Made by a program: the position numbers and the translations under genes. Positions 33,362 to 42,928 of a stretch of 45,631 bases of DNA are shown here, piece after piece. Numbering within the stretch: position 1 is the first letter of the stretch; the number at the start of each line of letters is the position of its first letter. Below the pieces are notes generated by a model, which made no database searches, was not told the DNA's origin, and saw only the letters and a list, made by a program, of their open reading frames with translations. Source of the DNA: Bacillota bacterium (GTDB lineage Bacteria > Bacillota > Negativicutes > Sporomusales > Sporomusaceae). The stretch covers positions 1-45,631 of the forward strand of contig JAEZVB010000064.1 in the NCBI GenBank assembly GCA_023443285.1, read 5' to 3'.

Positions 33362-34147
33362 TCAGATGATTTTCGCCTGATTCAGTTTAGTCAGCAAGCG
33401 ATTTACAGCAGTACGAGCGTCATCTTCCTGAATAATTTCACCTTGTACCCGCTGTTTGGGGGTAAAGATACGACGCACCTGGGTGGGCGAGCCTTTAAGT
33501 CCAATGTGTTCAGGATTTACATTAACATCTGCAGCCGTCCAGACCGGAATTTCTTTGCGGTTGGCTTTCATTGTATTTTTGATGCTGGGATAACGCGGTT
33601 CATTAATTGATTTTACCACACTTAACATTACTGGCAGCTTAGTTTCAATAACTTCGTAGCCTTCTTCGTGTTCGCGTTCAGCCCTAACAACACTGTCGGT
33701 AATTTCCAGTTTGGATACATAGGTAATTTGCGCAATATCCAGATGTTCTGCAATCTCTGGTCCAACCTGGGCGGTATCACCGTCAATGGCTTGTTTACCA
33801 CAAAGAATTATATCAAAATTGCCGATTTTTTTGATTGCGGCAGCTAGAGTATGGCTGGTAGCCAGCGTATCAGCTCCACCAAACGCGCGGTCACTCAGCA
33901 AAATTGCTTCATCAGCCCCAAGAGCAATGCACTCTTTCAAAGCTTCTTTGGCCTGTGGCGGCCCCATAGAAATTACTGTCACTTTACCGCCATGCTTGTC
34001 CTTTAGCCGCAAAGCTTCTTCGACCGCATTTTTATCGAAAGGATTTACAATACTCGGTACACCTTGGCGAATCAATGTATTTGTCTGCGGATCAATCTTA
34101 ACTTCAGTAGTGTCAGGCACCTGCTTGACACAGACAATTATTTCCAT
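33362..34147 (-). CDS. etfB: Electron transfer flavoprotein beta subunit
   Basis: This is the beta subunit of the first Etf pair, 261 residues. It has IIVCVKQVPDTTEVKID at the start, the VNPFDKNAVEEALR motif, VISMGPPQAKEAL and CGKQAIDGDTAQVGPE, as in bifurcating-type EtfB. A longer frame begins at 34198 but AGGAGG precedes the ATG at 34147. It starts the two-gene operon with etfA. Confidence 0.93.
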   Translation of the reverse strand: MEIIVCVKQVPDTTEVKIDPQTNTLIRQGVPSIVNPFDKNAVEEALRLKDKHGGKVTVISMGPPQAKEALKECIALGADEAILLSDRAFGGADTLATSHTLAAAIKKIGNFDIILCGKQAIDGDTAQVGPEIAEHLDIAQITYVSKLEITDSVVRAEREHEEGYEVIETKLPVMLSVVKSINEPRYPSIKNTMKANRKEIPVWTAADVNVNPEHIGLKGSPTQVRRIFTPKQRVQGEIIQEDDARTAVNRLLTKLNQAKII

Positions 34148-34203
34148 GTAGTATCCTCCTGTTGTCAATATCGTGATAAGGGTAACAAATAATGCCATCT
34201 CTT

Positions 34204-34233
34204 ATTCTAATATTATTTATGGGAAAACTGCAA
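34204..34233 (-). promoter_or_regulatory. Probable promoter of the first etfBA operon
   Basis: TTGCAG (34228-34233) and TAGAAT (34204-34209) have an 18-base spacer, 57 bases upstream of etfB. Confidence 0.55.
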
Positions 34234-34366
34234 CATTTTTTATTAAAATCATGGTTCTTGCCTTTTAGTATCCCACCATGGTTACCATATCCATCCCCTG
34301 TGCAACTTAAAATGACAAGTGACAAGATTGTTTTTCACCAAATTATCACCTTAAGCAACTTAGTGC

Positions 34367-34372
34367 TATAAT
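34367..34372 (+). promoter_or_regulatory. Extended -10 promoter of the YdcF-family gene
   Basis: A perfect TATAAT is preceded by TGC, an extended -10. The -35 is poor. It lies 40 bases before the gene. Confidence 0.55.
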
Positions 34373-34412
34373 TTATAGTAGATATTTATACTAAGCCGGA
34401 GGCATTAATCCA

Positions 34413-34997
34413 ATGAAATTACTGTTACATCAAAAAGTAAGACGTTATTTATTATTGCTGGTTATACTTATTGTGGCCGTTGTAGAAATTCCCATTATTA
34501 CCGTAGGCCACCTGACAAAACCAGTCCCCAGCGACACCATTATTGTATTAGGAGCCAAGCTTATCGGCGACCAGCCAAGTACCATGCTCAGATTACGGCT
34601 TGATGAAGCCATCAATTTATACAATCAAGGTTTTGCACCAACAATTATCGTCAGCGGTGCCCAAGGATTGGATGAAATAACTACAGAAGCCACTGTCATG
34701 CGCCACTATCTTATCGCCAATAGTATTCCCGCTGAAAAAATTTATTTGGAAGATAAGTCATATAATACGCATCAAAACTTGCTTAACGCTAAAAATATCA
34801 TGCGCGAACACGGTTTTCGTCACGCCATTATTGTTTCCAATGCTTCCCACATCCGGCGTTCGTTAGTGCTTGCCCAGCAATTAGGTATAGAAGCAAGCGG
34901 TTCGGCGGCCCCAATGGCCGATAATACCTATCTTACAGTTAAACAATATGCCCGTGAGGGGGCGGCAATGTTATCACTTTTGGTGTTTAACAAGTAG
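34413..34997 (+). CDS. YdcF/SanA-family membrane protein (DUF218)
   Basis: This 194-residue protein begins with a positively charged end and one hydrophobic helix (about residues 14-31), followed by a DUF218 domain. DUF218 signs are DTIIVLGAKL, RLRLDEAINLYNQG, IIVSGAQG and the late NTHQNLLNA and VSNASHIRRS. DUF218 proteins are linked to cell-envelope functions, and a few may act on lipid or nucleotide groups, but no reaction is established here. The 3' end overlaps the convergent dnaE by 11 bases. Confidence 0.85.
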   Translation: MKLLLHQKVRRYLLLLVILIVAVVEIPIITVGHLTKPVPSDTIIVLGAKLIGDQPSTMLRLRLDEAINLYNQGFAPTIIVSGAQGLDEITTEATVMRHYLIANSIPAEKIYLEDKSYNTHQNLLNAKNIMREHGFRHAIIVSNASHIRRSLVLAQQLGIEASGSAAPMADNTYLTVKQYAREGAAMLSLLVFNK

Positions 34998-37900
34998 TAA
35001 CCGTCCCTTTTCCCAAAAGACCTTCAATGGCGATTAGCGCCGATGCCGAAGGCTCAATCCAAAAATCTCGTTCTGTTTTGATTACACGTTGACTATCAAC
35101 AAGATGCAGGTAAACCGTAGAAGCACCGGTATATTGCTTTAGCAGCTTTTTCAACCCCGCTAAAACGACTGGCGTTTCCTGCTCTTTGCGCAAGGTAATT
35201 CTAACTTCTGCTCCCGCACTCCCTAGAGGAAGAATATCGTCAGCCATAATCTTGGCTCCTTCTTCATGAATATTTAGCCGCCCATACACCATAATAGCCA
35301 GGTCAGGAGCCAATAAACGACCTGTTTTTTCAAAAACCTTGGGAAATACAATGACTTCCACCTGCCCGGTGAAATCTTCAAGGTTAATAAAACACATCAT
35401 GCTGCCGTTTTTAGTATTAATACGCTTGGCGCTGCCAATCAGTCCACCCACCTTAATGAGCTGTCCATCACTATACTGACCTTCTGCCAAACTTCCCAGC
35501 GCTGGCAATGCATCAAGTTTAGCCCGATATTTATCTAAGGGATGACCGGTTACATAAAAACCGGTTATTTCTTTCTCAAGTGCCAACAATTGTTCTTTAG
35601 GCAATTCAGGTATGTCGGGCAAAACGACATCATTGACACATTCCAAAGTTTCGTCACCAAACAAGCCTAGTTGACCGCTTGCCGCATCCTTTTGGTGGCA
35701 GGCTGCGACCTCCACAGCCTGTTCCAATACCTCCAAAAACTGTGAACGTCGTGCATTGAGCGAATCAAAAGCCCCGCATTTTATCAAACTTTCGATTACC
35801 CGCTTGTTAACCAAACGCATATCCACGCGAGAACAAAAATCAACAAGCGAAGTAAATTTACCTTCTTTATTTCGAGCCGCTGTAATGCTTTCCAGCGCAT
35901 TATCGCCAGCATTTTTTACTCCGGCCAGCCCAAAACGAATGGCTCCATTATCAACAGAAAACGCTCTACCGCTGGCATTAATATCCGGAGGCAAAACTGC
36001 AATTCCCCGGCGGCGGCATTCTTCAATGTAATAGCCTACTTTATCATTTGTGCCCATTACACTTGTCAGCAAAGCAGCGTAAAATTCCTGAGGATAGTGT
36101 GCCTTGAGATACGCCGTCTGATAAGCAACAAGCGCATACGCAGCACTATGAGATTTATTAAAACCATAGTCGGCAAAATGGGTCATGAGTTCAAACACAT
36201 CGTGAGCCAGTTTGGCATCAATACCCTTCTCGGACGTGCCTTTAAGGAAATTTTCGCGTTGCGCAGCCAACACTTCATGTTTCTTTTTACCCATGGCCCG
36301 CCGTAAAAGGTCTGCCTGGCCCAGCGTAAAGCCGGCGAGTGTTGAGGCAATCTGCATAACCTGTTCCTGATATAAAATAACTCCAAAAGTATCTTGCAAA
36401 ATAGGCTCAAGCAGCGGGTGCAGATAGGTAACAACCTTTTTTCCATGACGACCCTCAATGAAGTCTGATACCATACCACTACCCAGCGGTCCTGGTCGGT
36501 AGAGTGCCACAAGCGGAATTAAATCGTCAAACCGTTCCGGCTTTAATTCTTTCACCAGATTGGTCATACCACTCGATTCCATCTGAAATACGCCTGAAGT
36601 ATCGCCGCTTGACAGCATTGCACAGGTTTTGGCATCATCAAGCGCAATTTGTTCAATATCAATAGTTAGACCCCGGCTTTCCTTAATAAGCGCAATAGCA
36701 TCTCCGATGACTGTCAACGTTCTAAGTCCCAAGAGATCCATTTTTAAGAGGCCTATTTCTTCAATCCGGTCTTTATCATATTGTGTAACAAGAAAACCCT
36801 CATTTGATAGCTGCAATGGTGCAAAATGGGTTAGCGGCTCTTTGGCAATAACCACGCCGGCAGCATGTGTGGAAGCATGGCGCGGCAACCCCTCCACCGC
36901 CATTGCCAGATCAACAAGCTTTTTCACCGAGTCTTCGCTATCATACAAACCTTTTAATTCTTGATTAGCAACTAATGCTTTTTGTAGCGTAATCCCAAGC
37001 TCTGACGGCACCAGCTTGGCAATACGGTCAACATCACTATAAGACATATTTAGCGCCCGGCCAACATCGCGAATAGCCGCCCGCGCCGCCATGGTACCAA
37101 ACGTAATGATTTGGGCTACTCGGTCGCTGCCATAACGTGATACGACATATTCAATAATCTCACTGCGCCGTTCATAGCAAAAATCTATATCGATATCAGG
37201 CATGGATACCCGTTCCGGATTCAAAAACCGTTCAAACAGCAAACCGTATTTCAGGGGATCAATACTAGTAATACCTAATAAATACGCGACAATACTGCCA
37301 GCAGCTGAACCTCTTCCCGGTCCTACCGGAATGGACTTTGTTCGAGAATAGTTCACAAAATCCCAGACAATCAAAAAGTAGCTGGGATATCCCATTTTCT
37401 TTATTACGTCAAGTTCATAGTTAAGACGATCCGTTATCTCCGGTGTTATCTCAGAATACCGCCAGGAAAGAGCCTGTTTGCATAACTGGGTCAGATATTC
37501 TGCATCACTCGTTCCATCCGGTGTCGGGAAATCAGGCAAATACAATATATCAAAATTAAAGGTGACATCACACCGTTCGGCAATTTTAACAGTATTAGCC
37601 AGTGCTTCTGGATATTCAGCAAACAATTCGGCCATTTCAGCTGGGGTTTTTAAGTAAAAATCATCACTGGGAAACCGCATCCGGCCTGGCTCGTCCACGG
37701 TCTTGCCTGTTTGAATACATAAGAGAACATCATGACATTCAGCATCCTGTTTATTAATATAATGGGCATCATTGGTGGCCACAAGCCCCAGTCCTAATTT
37801 CCGAGCTATTGTAACCAACTGCTGATTAGCTTGTTTTTCCTCTGGCATTCCATGATCTTGGAGTTCAATATAAAAGTTTTCTGCCCCAAAAATCTCTTTG

Positions 37901-38379
37901 TACTCGATGGCCAATGTCTCGGCTCCGTCAATATCCCCCCGTAAGATGGCTGCCGGAATCTCACCGGCAATACAGGCGCTTAAGCCAATAAGGCCTTCAC
38001 TATAACTTCGCAGTATCTCTCTATCAATACGGGGCTTGTAGTAAAACCCCTCACTATAACCGCGTGACACTAGTTCGATCAGATTACGATATCCCTGATC
38101 ATTCGCAGCTAGTAAAACCAAGTGGTAATATGATTCTCCTTCGACAGCTACTTTGTCAAGCCGCGAACGAGGTGCAACATATACCTCGCAACCGATAATG
38201 GGCTTGATGCCTTGTTTTTTAGCTTGTTTATAAAAATCAATAATTCCATACATTGTGCCATGGTCAGTTACAGCCACAGCAGGCATTCCCAGCTCTTTAG
38301 CCCGGGACACCAGGTCTGCAATTCGCCCGGCTCCATCTAATAAGCTATATTCTGTGTGATTATGAAGATGAACAAACAT
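34987..38379 (-). CDS. dnaE: DNA polymerase III alpha subunit
   Basis: This 1130-residue protein is the DnaE replicative polymerase. It has the PHP domain (HLHNHTEYSLLDGAGRI, VTDHGTMYG), the polymerase palm with GPGRGSAAGS and the catalytic PDIDIDF aspartates, then the thumb and fingers region. A tandem helix-hairpin-helix and an OB-fold part follow (VGGLIGSAKRI...FINLEDFTGQVEV). No 3'-5' exonuclease domain is inserted, so it is DnaE and not PolC. In Firmicutes DnaE may share replication with PolC. Its ATG is near the divergent gene at 38443. Confidence 0.96.
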   Translation of the reverse strand: MFVHLHNHTEYSLLDGAGRIADLVSRAKELGMPAVAVTDHGTMYGIIDFYKQAKKQGIKPIIGCEVYVAPRSRLDKVAVEGESYYHLVLLAANDQGYRNLIELVSRGYSEGFYYKPRIDREILRSYSEGLIGLSACIAGEIPAAILRGDIDGAETLAIEYKEIFGAENFYIELQDHGMPEEKQANQQLVTIARKLGLGLVATNDAHYINKQDAECHDVLLCIQTGKTVDEPGRMRFPSDDFYLKTPAEMAELFAEYPEALANTVKIAERCDVTFNFDILYLPDFPTPDGTSDAEYLTQLCKQALSWRYSEITPEITDRLNYELDVIKKMGYPSYFLIVWDFVNYSRTKSIPVGPGRGSAAGSIVAYLLGITSIDPLKYGLLFERFLNPERVSMPDIDIDFCYERRSEIIEYVVSRYGSDRVAQIITFGTMAARAAIRDVGRALNMSYSDVDRIAKLVPSELGITLQKALVANQELKGLYDSEDSVKKLVDLAMAVEGLPRHASTHAAGVVIAKEPLTHFAPLQLSNEGFLVTQYDKDRIEEIGLLKMDLLGLRTLTVIGDAIALIKESRGLTIDIEQIALDDAKTCAMLSSGDTSGVFQMESSGMTNLVKELKPERFDDLIPLVALYRPGPLGSGMVSDFIEGRHGKKVVTYLHPLLEPILQDTFGVILYQEQVMQIASTLAGFTLGQADLLRRAMGKKKHEVLAAQRENFLKGTSEKGIDAKLAHDVFELMTHFADYGFNKSHSAAYALVAYQTAYLKAHYPQEFYAALLTSVMGTNDKVGYYIEECRRRGIAVLPPDINASGRAFSVDNGAIRFGLAGVKNAGDNALESITAARNKEGKFTSLVDFCSRVDMRLVNKRVIESLIKCGAFDSLNARRSQFLEVLEQAVEVAACHQKDAASGQLGLFGDETLECVNDVVLPDIPELPKEQLLALEKEITGFYVTGHPLDKYRAKLDALPALGSLAEGQYSDGQLIKVGGLIGSAKRINTKNGSMMCFINLEDFTGQVEVIVFPKVFEKTGRLLAPDLAIMVYGRLNIHEEGAKIMADDILPLGSAGAEVRITLRKEQETPVVLAGLKKLLKQYTGASTVYLHLVDSQRVIKTERDFWIEPSASALIAIEGLLGKGTVTTC

Positions 38380-38442
38380 AAGATCAACATACCCTCCGGT
38401 GTCTAAGGTGTTATTACTTTAGTTTACCACGACTATGCCACT

Positions 38443-39408
38443 ATGGGAAATAGCAAAGAAAATTACGGCATTTTGGCAGGTATTAATCCACCCAATGTGG
38501 AAACTGTATTAAAAAATATAACCAGAGGTGTTGTACACTTGCATCATATTGGTATTTTACAACTAACACAGAACCTCGATGATGCAGTACGCGGCTTTAA
38601 AGCCGGACTGTCTGACGCAGGTTTGTCACTTGAGTTTCATTACTTAAATGCGGATGGCGCAGTAATCGATTTGCCCCAATTAGCTGAAAAGCTAGCAAAA
38701 CAAAATGTAGAATTGATCTTTGCCTGTTCCACCCCGGCCGCCCAAGCGGCTGTCCAGTTGAAAGCCTCCATACCGGTCGTATTTACGCCTGTATTTGATC
38801 CGGTTGGCGTTGGTTTAGCGGAAAGTATGGATAAACCTGGCGGCAAAGCCACCGGTGTCGCCGGCATGGTGCCGGCTGCCGACAAAACCGCTTTTATCCA
38901 AGAGCTTCTACCTGCAGCTAAAACCATAGGAATTTTATATCATAGTTTGGACAGTAATGCGCTGCTTGAAGTAGCTAATTTTAAAAAAGCAGCCCATTCT
39001 ACTTTTACCATTGTCGACCTTCCTGTCGCTAAACCGGAAGAGTTGTCTGCCTTACCAGACAGGCTAACCCCAGAACTGGATGCTTTGTTTTTGCCTATTG
39101 GGCGAGTTATCGAAGAGAACTTTGCCAGTGTAGCCTATTATGCGGAAGCTGCCAATTTACCCATCATAACCTCCCATGCACCAAATGTTCCGTCAGGTGC
39201 CTTAGGCGCGCTAGTAGCCAACCATTTTGACCTTGGCCGTGCCTGCGCTGCTAAAGCAAGCCAGATTCTTGCCGGTACTGGGCCTAACATTATTCCTGTC
39301 GGTATTGTTGAAAATCCCGAGATTCAGCTCAACGCATTTGTAGCCGCCAATTTAGGCATTGAACTACCACCAGCTTTGCTTGCAAAAGCTACAGAAATTT
39401 TTGAGTAA
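38443..39408 (+). CDS. ABC-type substrate-binding-like protein without signal peptide
   Basis: This is a periplasmic-binding-like fold protein of the ABC_sub_bind group (TrpX-like), with GILQLTQNLDDAVRGFKAGL, IFACSTPAAQAAV, IPVVFTPVFDPVGVGLA and a later FLPIGRVIEEN. Relatives are normally lipoproteins or secreted proteins, feeding an ABC importer. Here no signal peptide or lipobox is visible with the 38443 start, and no ribosome site precedes that ATG. A TTG at 38539, behind AGAGGTG, gives a start close to the conserved fold. No permease or ATPase gene is adjacent. It may be a cytoplasmic sensor rather than a transporter part. Confidence 0.72.
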   Translation: MGNSKENYGILAGINPPNVETVLKNITRGVVHLHHIGILQLTQNLDDAVRGFKAGLSDAGLSLEFHYLNADGAVIDLPQLAEKLAKQNVELIFACSTPAAQAAVQLKASIPVVFTPVFDPVGVGLAESMDKPGGKATGVAGMVPAADKTAFIQELLPAAKTIGILYHSLDSNALLEVANFKKAAHSTFTIVDLPVAKPEELSALPDRLTPELDALFLPIGRVIEENFASVAYYAEAANLPIITSHAPNVPSGALGALVANHFDLGRACAAKASQILAGTGPNIIPVGIVENPEIQLNAFVAANLGIELPPALLAKATEIFE

Positions 39409-39435
39409 TAATTATTTAAACATGGAGTGAAATAC

Positions 39436-41397
39436 ATGCTATTAACCCCACAATCGGTCGAACTCTTAGCCCCTGTCGGGACTTGGGATGTACTTGAAGC
39501 CGCTGTTAGCGCCGGTGCTGACGCTGTATACCTTGGCGGCAAACGCTTTAATATGCGTCTCCACCGCACAGATACCAATTTTGATGATAAAAAACTAGCT
39601 CAAGCAGTAAAATATGCCCATGACCATAATGTCCGTCTATATGTCACCGTCAATAACCTCATAAGTGACCGGGAACTCCCCGGCATGCGCGACTATCTCA
39701 ATCTCTTAAATGAGATTCAGCCAGACTCACTGATTGTCCAGGACTTGGCTATTTTACAGCTAGCCCGGGAAATGAATATCACCGTTCCGCTGCATGCCTC
39801 AGTTATGATGAATACGCATAATGAACATTCTATTAAAGCTCTTATGGAATACGGTATAACCCGCATTGTAGCCAACCGCGAATTGACCCTAACACAACTC
39901 ACCTTGCTCAAAGAACGTACTGGTATTGAGCTGGAATATTTTATCCATGGTGATATGTGTGTGGCTCATAGTGGCCAATGCTATCACTCGGGAATTGTGT
40001 TTGGGCAGAGTTCTAACCGCGGCCGCTGTTTAAAACCTTGCCGCTGGCCGTATCAGTTGATCGATACTAGTACCGGTCAACCACTACCCGCAAACGATCC
40101 CGGTCCTTACAAATTAGCTATGAAGGATATGTGCATGTATAGTGCCTTACCCCAACTAATTCAAGCCGGGGTCTGCTCTTTTAAAATTGAAGGCCGCATG
40201 CGCACTGCTGATTTTGTCACTCGAATTGTCAAGGTCTACCGCCGCGCCATTGACCGTTATATTGCCGATCCTACAGGTTATACCTTTGATATGGCTGACT
40301 GGCAGGAACTCTCTGACTATCGTTCCCGTGACTTTTCTACCTGCTATGCACTGGGTAATCCCGGTGCGAGTTCCATTGGCTACACCGGTGAACGTGAACC
40401 GCGTTTTTTTAGTCAAGCCGTAAAAGAAGCCAGTATTGCGACAACTGCCTCCATACCAACAACAACCCTCTCAAGCCAGGAGTCTGTTAAGCGTACCCAG
40501 CCGCAATTGGCAGTCCGCGTGGCCTGTCTTGAATCATTAACCAGTGCTCTGGAAAACGGAGCTAATATTGCTTATATTGGTGGCGAGGCATTTAAACCAA
40601 ATAAACCGTGGTCATTATCAGATCTACAAGCTGCTGTTAGCATAGCAGACACTTATCAGGCCAAAGTCATTGTTACGACGCCGCGTATTACTATGGAACG
40701 CGAGATCGGTGAATCAGAACAATTTTTACAAAGCCTAAAAACCATTCAGCCACATGGCCTTATGGTTTCCAATATAGGTATGCTGCACTTAGCGAAGCGA
40801 TCTGTGAACTTACCTATTCAAACTGACTTTTCCTTGAACCTTTTTAACCATCTGACTGCTTCCTGGTTGAAAAATAGCGGTGCCAGCAAGGCTACCCTTT
40901 CTCTGGAAGCTACCTATGAGCAAATCGTCGAGTTAGCAAAAAATAGCCCTATCCCTCTGGAAATGATTGTCCATGGTGCTATTGAAGCCATGGTACTTGA
41001 CCATTGCGTGCCATCAGCGGTTTTGGAAGAAACTGCGACTTATCCCTGCCATCACTTGTGTTCAGATCAGCATTATTCTCTTCTGGACAGCGCCGGCGAA
41101 CGGCACGACCTTGCAATTGATCAATACTGCCGCAACCATATTCTATTTGCTAAGGATTTGTGTCTGCTTCCTCATCTGCCTGCACTCCTAAACGCGGGCA
41201 TCAATCACTACCGGATTGAAGGACAGCTTTATACGCCAGAGCTTGTCGGCAAAGTTACTGCGCTCTATCGTGCAGAGCTTGATAAGCTGGCTACTAGCAA
41301 TAACTATGTTTTTGACAAAACCTGCCTTGATAAACTGGCAGAAGTCAGTCCGCGTCCACTAGGCATAGGCGCTTTCCGCTACCGGATATCACGGTAA
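39436..41397 (+). CDS. U32-family peptidase-like protein
   Basis: This protein of about 653 residues belongs to the U32 collagenase-like family, whose members include RlhA, needed for hydroxylation of C2501 of 23S rRNA. The first half has LLAPVGTWDVLEAAV, ADAVYLGGKRFNMR and the signature region HGDMCVAHSGQCYHSG, followed by GRCLKPCRWPY with Cys residues likely to bind a cluster. The second half repeats the barrel and has VHGAIEAMVLDHC and ATYPCHHLCSD. The ATG at 39436, with GGAG upstream, is better than the GTG at 39427. It starts 27 bases after the binding-protein-like gene. Confidence 0.86.
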   Translation: MLLTPQSVELLAPVGTWDVLEAAVSAGADAVYLGGKRFNMRLHRTDTNFDDKKLAQAVKYAHDHNVRLYVTVNNLISDRELPGMRDYLNLLNEIQPDSLIVQDLAILQLAREMNITVPLHASVMMNTHNEHSIKALMEYGITRIVANRELTLTQLTLLKERTGIELEYFIHGDMCVAHSGQCYHSGIVFGQSSNRGRCLKPCRWPYQLIDTSTGQPLPANDPGPYKLAMKDMCMYSALPQLIQAGVCSFKIEGRMRTADFVTRIVKVYRRAIDRYIADPTGYTFDMADWQELSDYRSRDFSTCYALGNPGASSIGYTGEREPRFFSQAVKEASIATTASIPTTTLSSQESVKRTQPQLAVRVACLESLTSALENGANIAYIGGEAFKPNKPWSLSDLQAAVSIADTYQAKVIVTTPRITMEREIGESEQFLQSLKTIQPHGLMVSNIGMLHLAKRSVNLPIQTDFSLNLFNHLTASWLKNSGASKATLSLEATYEQIVELAKNSPIPLEMIVHGAIEAMVLDHCVPSAVLEETATYPCHHLCSDQHYSLLDSAGERHDLAIDQYCRNHILFAKDLCLLPHLPALLNAGINHYRIEGQLYTPELVGKVTALYRAELDKLATSNNYVFDKTCLDKLAEVSPRPLGIGAFRYRISR

Positions 41398-41418
41398 TTT
41401 GCAATTAGAGGTGAAATC

Positions 41419-42723
41419 ATGAGTGACAGTAACAGCGGCCAATACCTTGGCCCTAAAGAAATAATCCAAAAAAAGAAGGATTATATAATACCCTGCGTAT
41501 ATCACTTTTATAATGAGCCTATGCAGTTAGTTAAAGGTGAAATGCAATATTTATATGACCATACCGGCAAACAATATCTTGACTGCTTTGCCGGCGTGTC
41601 GGTTGTCAACTGTGGTCACTGCCATCCTGAAATTACTAAGGCTATTTGTGACCAAGTTAATACGCTGCAGCATACCTGTACTATCTATCTTACTGAAAAC
41701 ATTGTTAAACTGGCTGAGCGGCTGGCTCAAATCACGCCTGGTCGTTTGCAGAAAACCTTTTTTTGTTCCAGTGGCACGGAAGCCAATGAAGGTGCTGCCC
41801 TGCTTGCCTCTATCTATACCGGTAAACAGGAATTTATCAGTTTGCGCCAGGGTCTGCACGGACGCACCAAGCTGACCATGAGCCTTACCGGCCTGTCGAT
41901 GTGGCGTACAGATACCAGTCCGGTCGGCGGCATCAGTTTTGCGCCAAATGCTTACTGCTACCGCTGCCCTTATGGCAAAACTCATCCAGAATGTGATCTA
42001 GCCTGTGCCAACGAGATTGAAACAGTAATAAAAACTGCAACCTCTGGTCAGGTCGCTGCGCTTATTGCCGAACCCCTTCAGGGCAACGGCGGCATTATTA
42101 CCCCTCCACCCGGCTACTTCAAACGTGTCAAAGAAATTCTTGAAAACTATAATATTTTGCTTATCATCGACGAAGTTCAGACAGGCTTTGGCCGTACCGG
42201 TAAAATGTTTGCTATTGAGCACTATGGTGTAGAACCAGATATTATGACAATGGCCAAAGCTCTTGGTAACGGGGTTCCTGTTGGCGCGTTTACCGCCCGT
42301 CCTGAAATTGCCGATAGCTATACCCGCCCGGGAGCATCTACTCTTGGTGGCAACCCGGTAACTTCAGCCGCCGCTCTGGCTACCCTTGACGTAATCACCA
42401 AAAACAACTTACCCGCCCGTGCTGCCGAACTTGGCGAATACCTAAAACGCGGTCTAATCGACCTGCAAAAGAAATATCCGCTTATCGGAGATATTCGCGG
42501 ACACGGCTTAATGCTTGGTGCCGAACTTGTTAATCCTGATAAATCTCCGGCTGCTGAGCAGCTTGATACTATTTTAGAACAGCTGAAAGACCGCGGCTTC
42601 TTATTTGGCAAAAATGGACCTGACCGCAATGTCATGGCCTTCCAACCGCCGCTGGTAATTACTAGAGATGATTTAGATAACCTGTTGAATAATCTGGCAG
42701 ATGTATTAGCTACAATGGCTTAA
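41419..42723 (+). CDS. Class III aminotransferase
   Basis: This 434-residue fold-type I PLP enzyme belongs to the class III (omega-type) aminotransferases, such as alanine-glyoxylate, 4-aminobutyrate or ornithine aminotransferases. SSGTEANEGA and LIIDEVQTGFGRTGKM are typical, and the PLP lysine is in MTMAKALGNGVP. Two features set it apart: CYRCPYGKTHPECDLAC, a Cys-rich stretch, and the near-C-terminal AFQPPLVIT motif. The donor cannot be fixed from sequence. An alanine-glyoxylate type is a reasonable guess because a glycerate kinase is also in the window. It lies 21 bases after the U32 gene. Confidence 0.83.
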   Translation: MSDSNSGQYLGPKEIIQKKKDYIIPCVYHFYNEPMQLVKGEMQYLYDHTGKQYLDCFAGVSVVNCGHCHPEITKAICDQVNTLQHTCTIYLTENIVKLAERLAQITPGRLQKTFFCSSGTEANEGAALLASIYTGKQEFISLRQGLHGRTKLTMSLTGLSMWRTDTSPVGGISFAPNAYCYRCPYGKTHPECDLACANEIETVIKTATSGQVAALIAEPLQGNGGIITPPPGYFKRVKEILENYNILLIIDEVQTGFGRTGKMFAIEHYGVEPDIMTMAKALGNGVPVGAFTARPEIADSYTRPGASTLGGNPVTSAAALATLDVITKNNLPARAAELGEYLKRGLIDLQKKYPLIGDIRGHGLMLGAELVNPDKSPAAEQLDTILEQLKDRGFLFGKNGPDRNVMAFQPPLVITRDDLDNLLNNLADVLATMA

Positions 42724-42753
42724 CCTTCAACCAGGAATGGTTAAGCCATTGGT

Positions 42754-42813
42754 AAGATCACCTAAACTTCAGTTAGGGTAACCACCCTTTCCAGTTTAGG
42801 TGATCTTTTTTTG
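42754..42813 (+). terminator. Terminator after the class III aminotransferase
   Basis: A 15 bp stem (42754-42768 with 42793-42807) is followed by a run of T. The interior has a small second hairpin (GGGTAACCACCC). The stretch 42814-42928 is A/T-rich leader of the next operon with no promoter that I can fix. Confidence 0.9.
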
Positions 42814-42928
42814 TTCAGCAGATTTCTTAATTTTTTATAAAGACAAGTATAAGGTAAACCATAACTCATAATGCTATCTATAAGACAATATACCTTACTT
42901 ATAATTATTTAACAGGGAGGGCTTTTTC

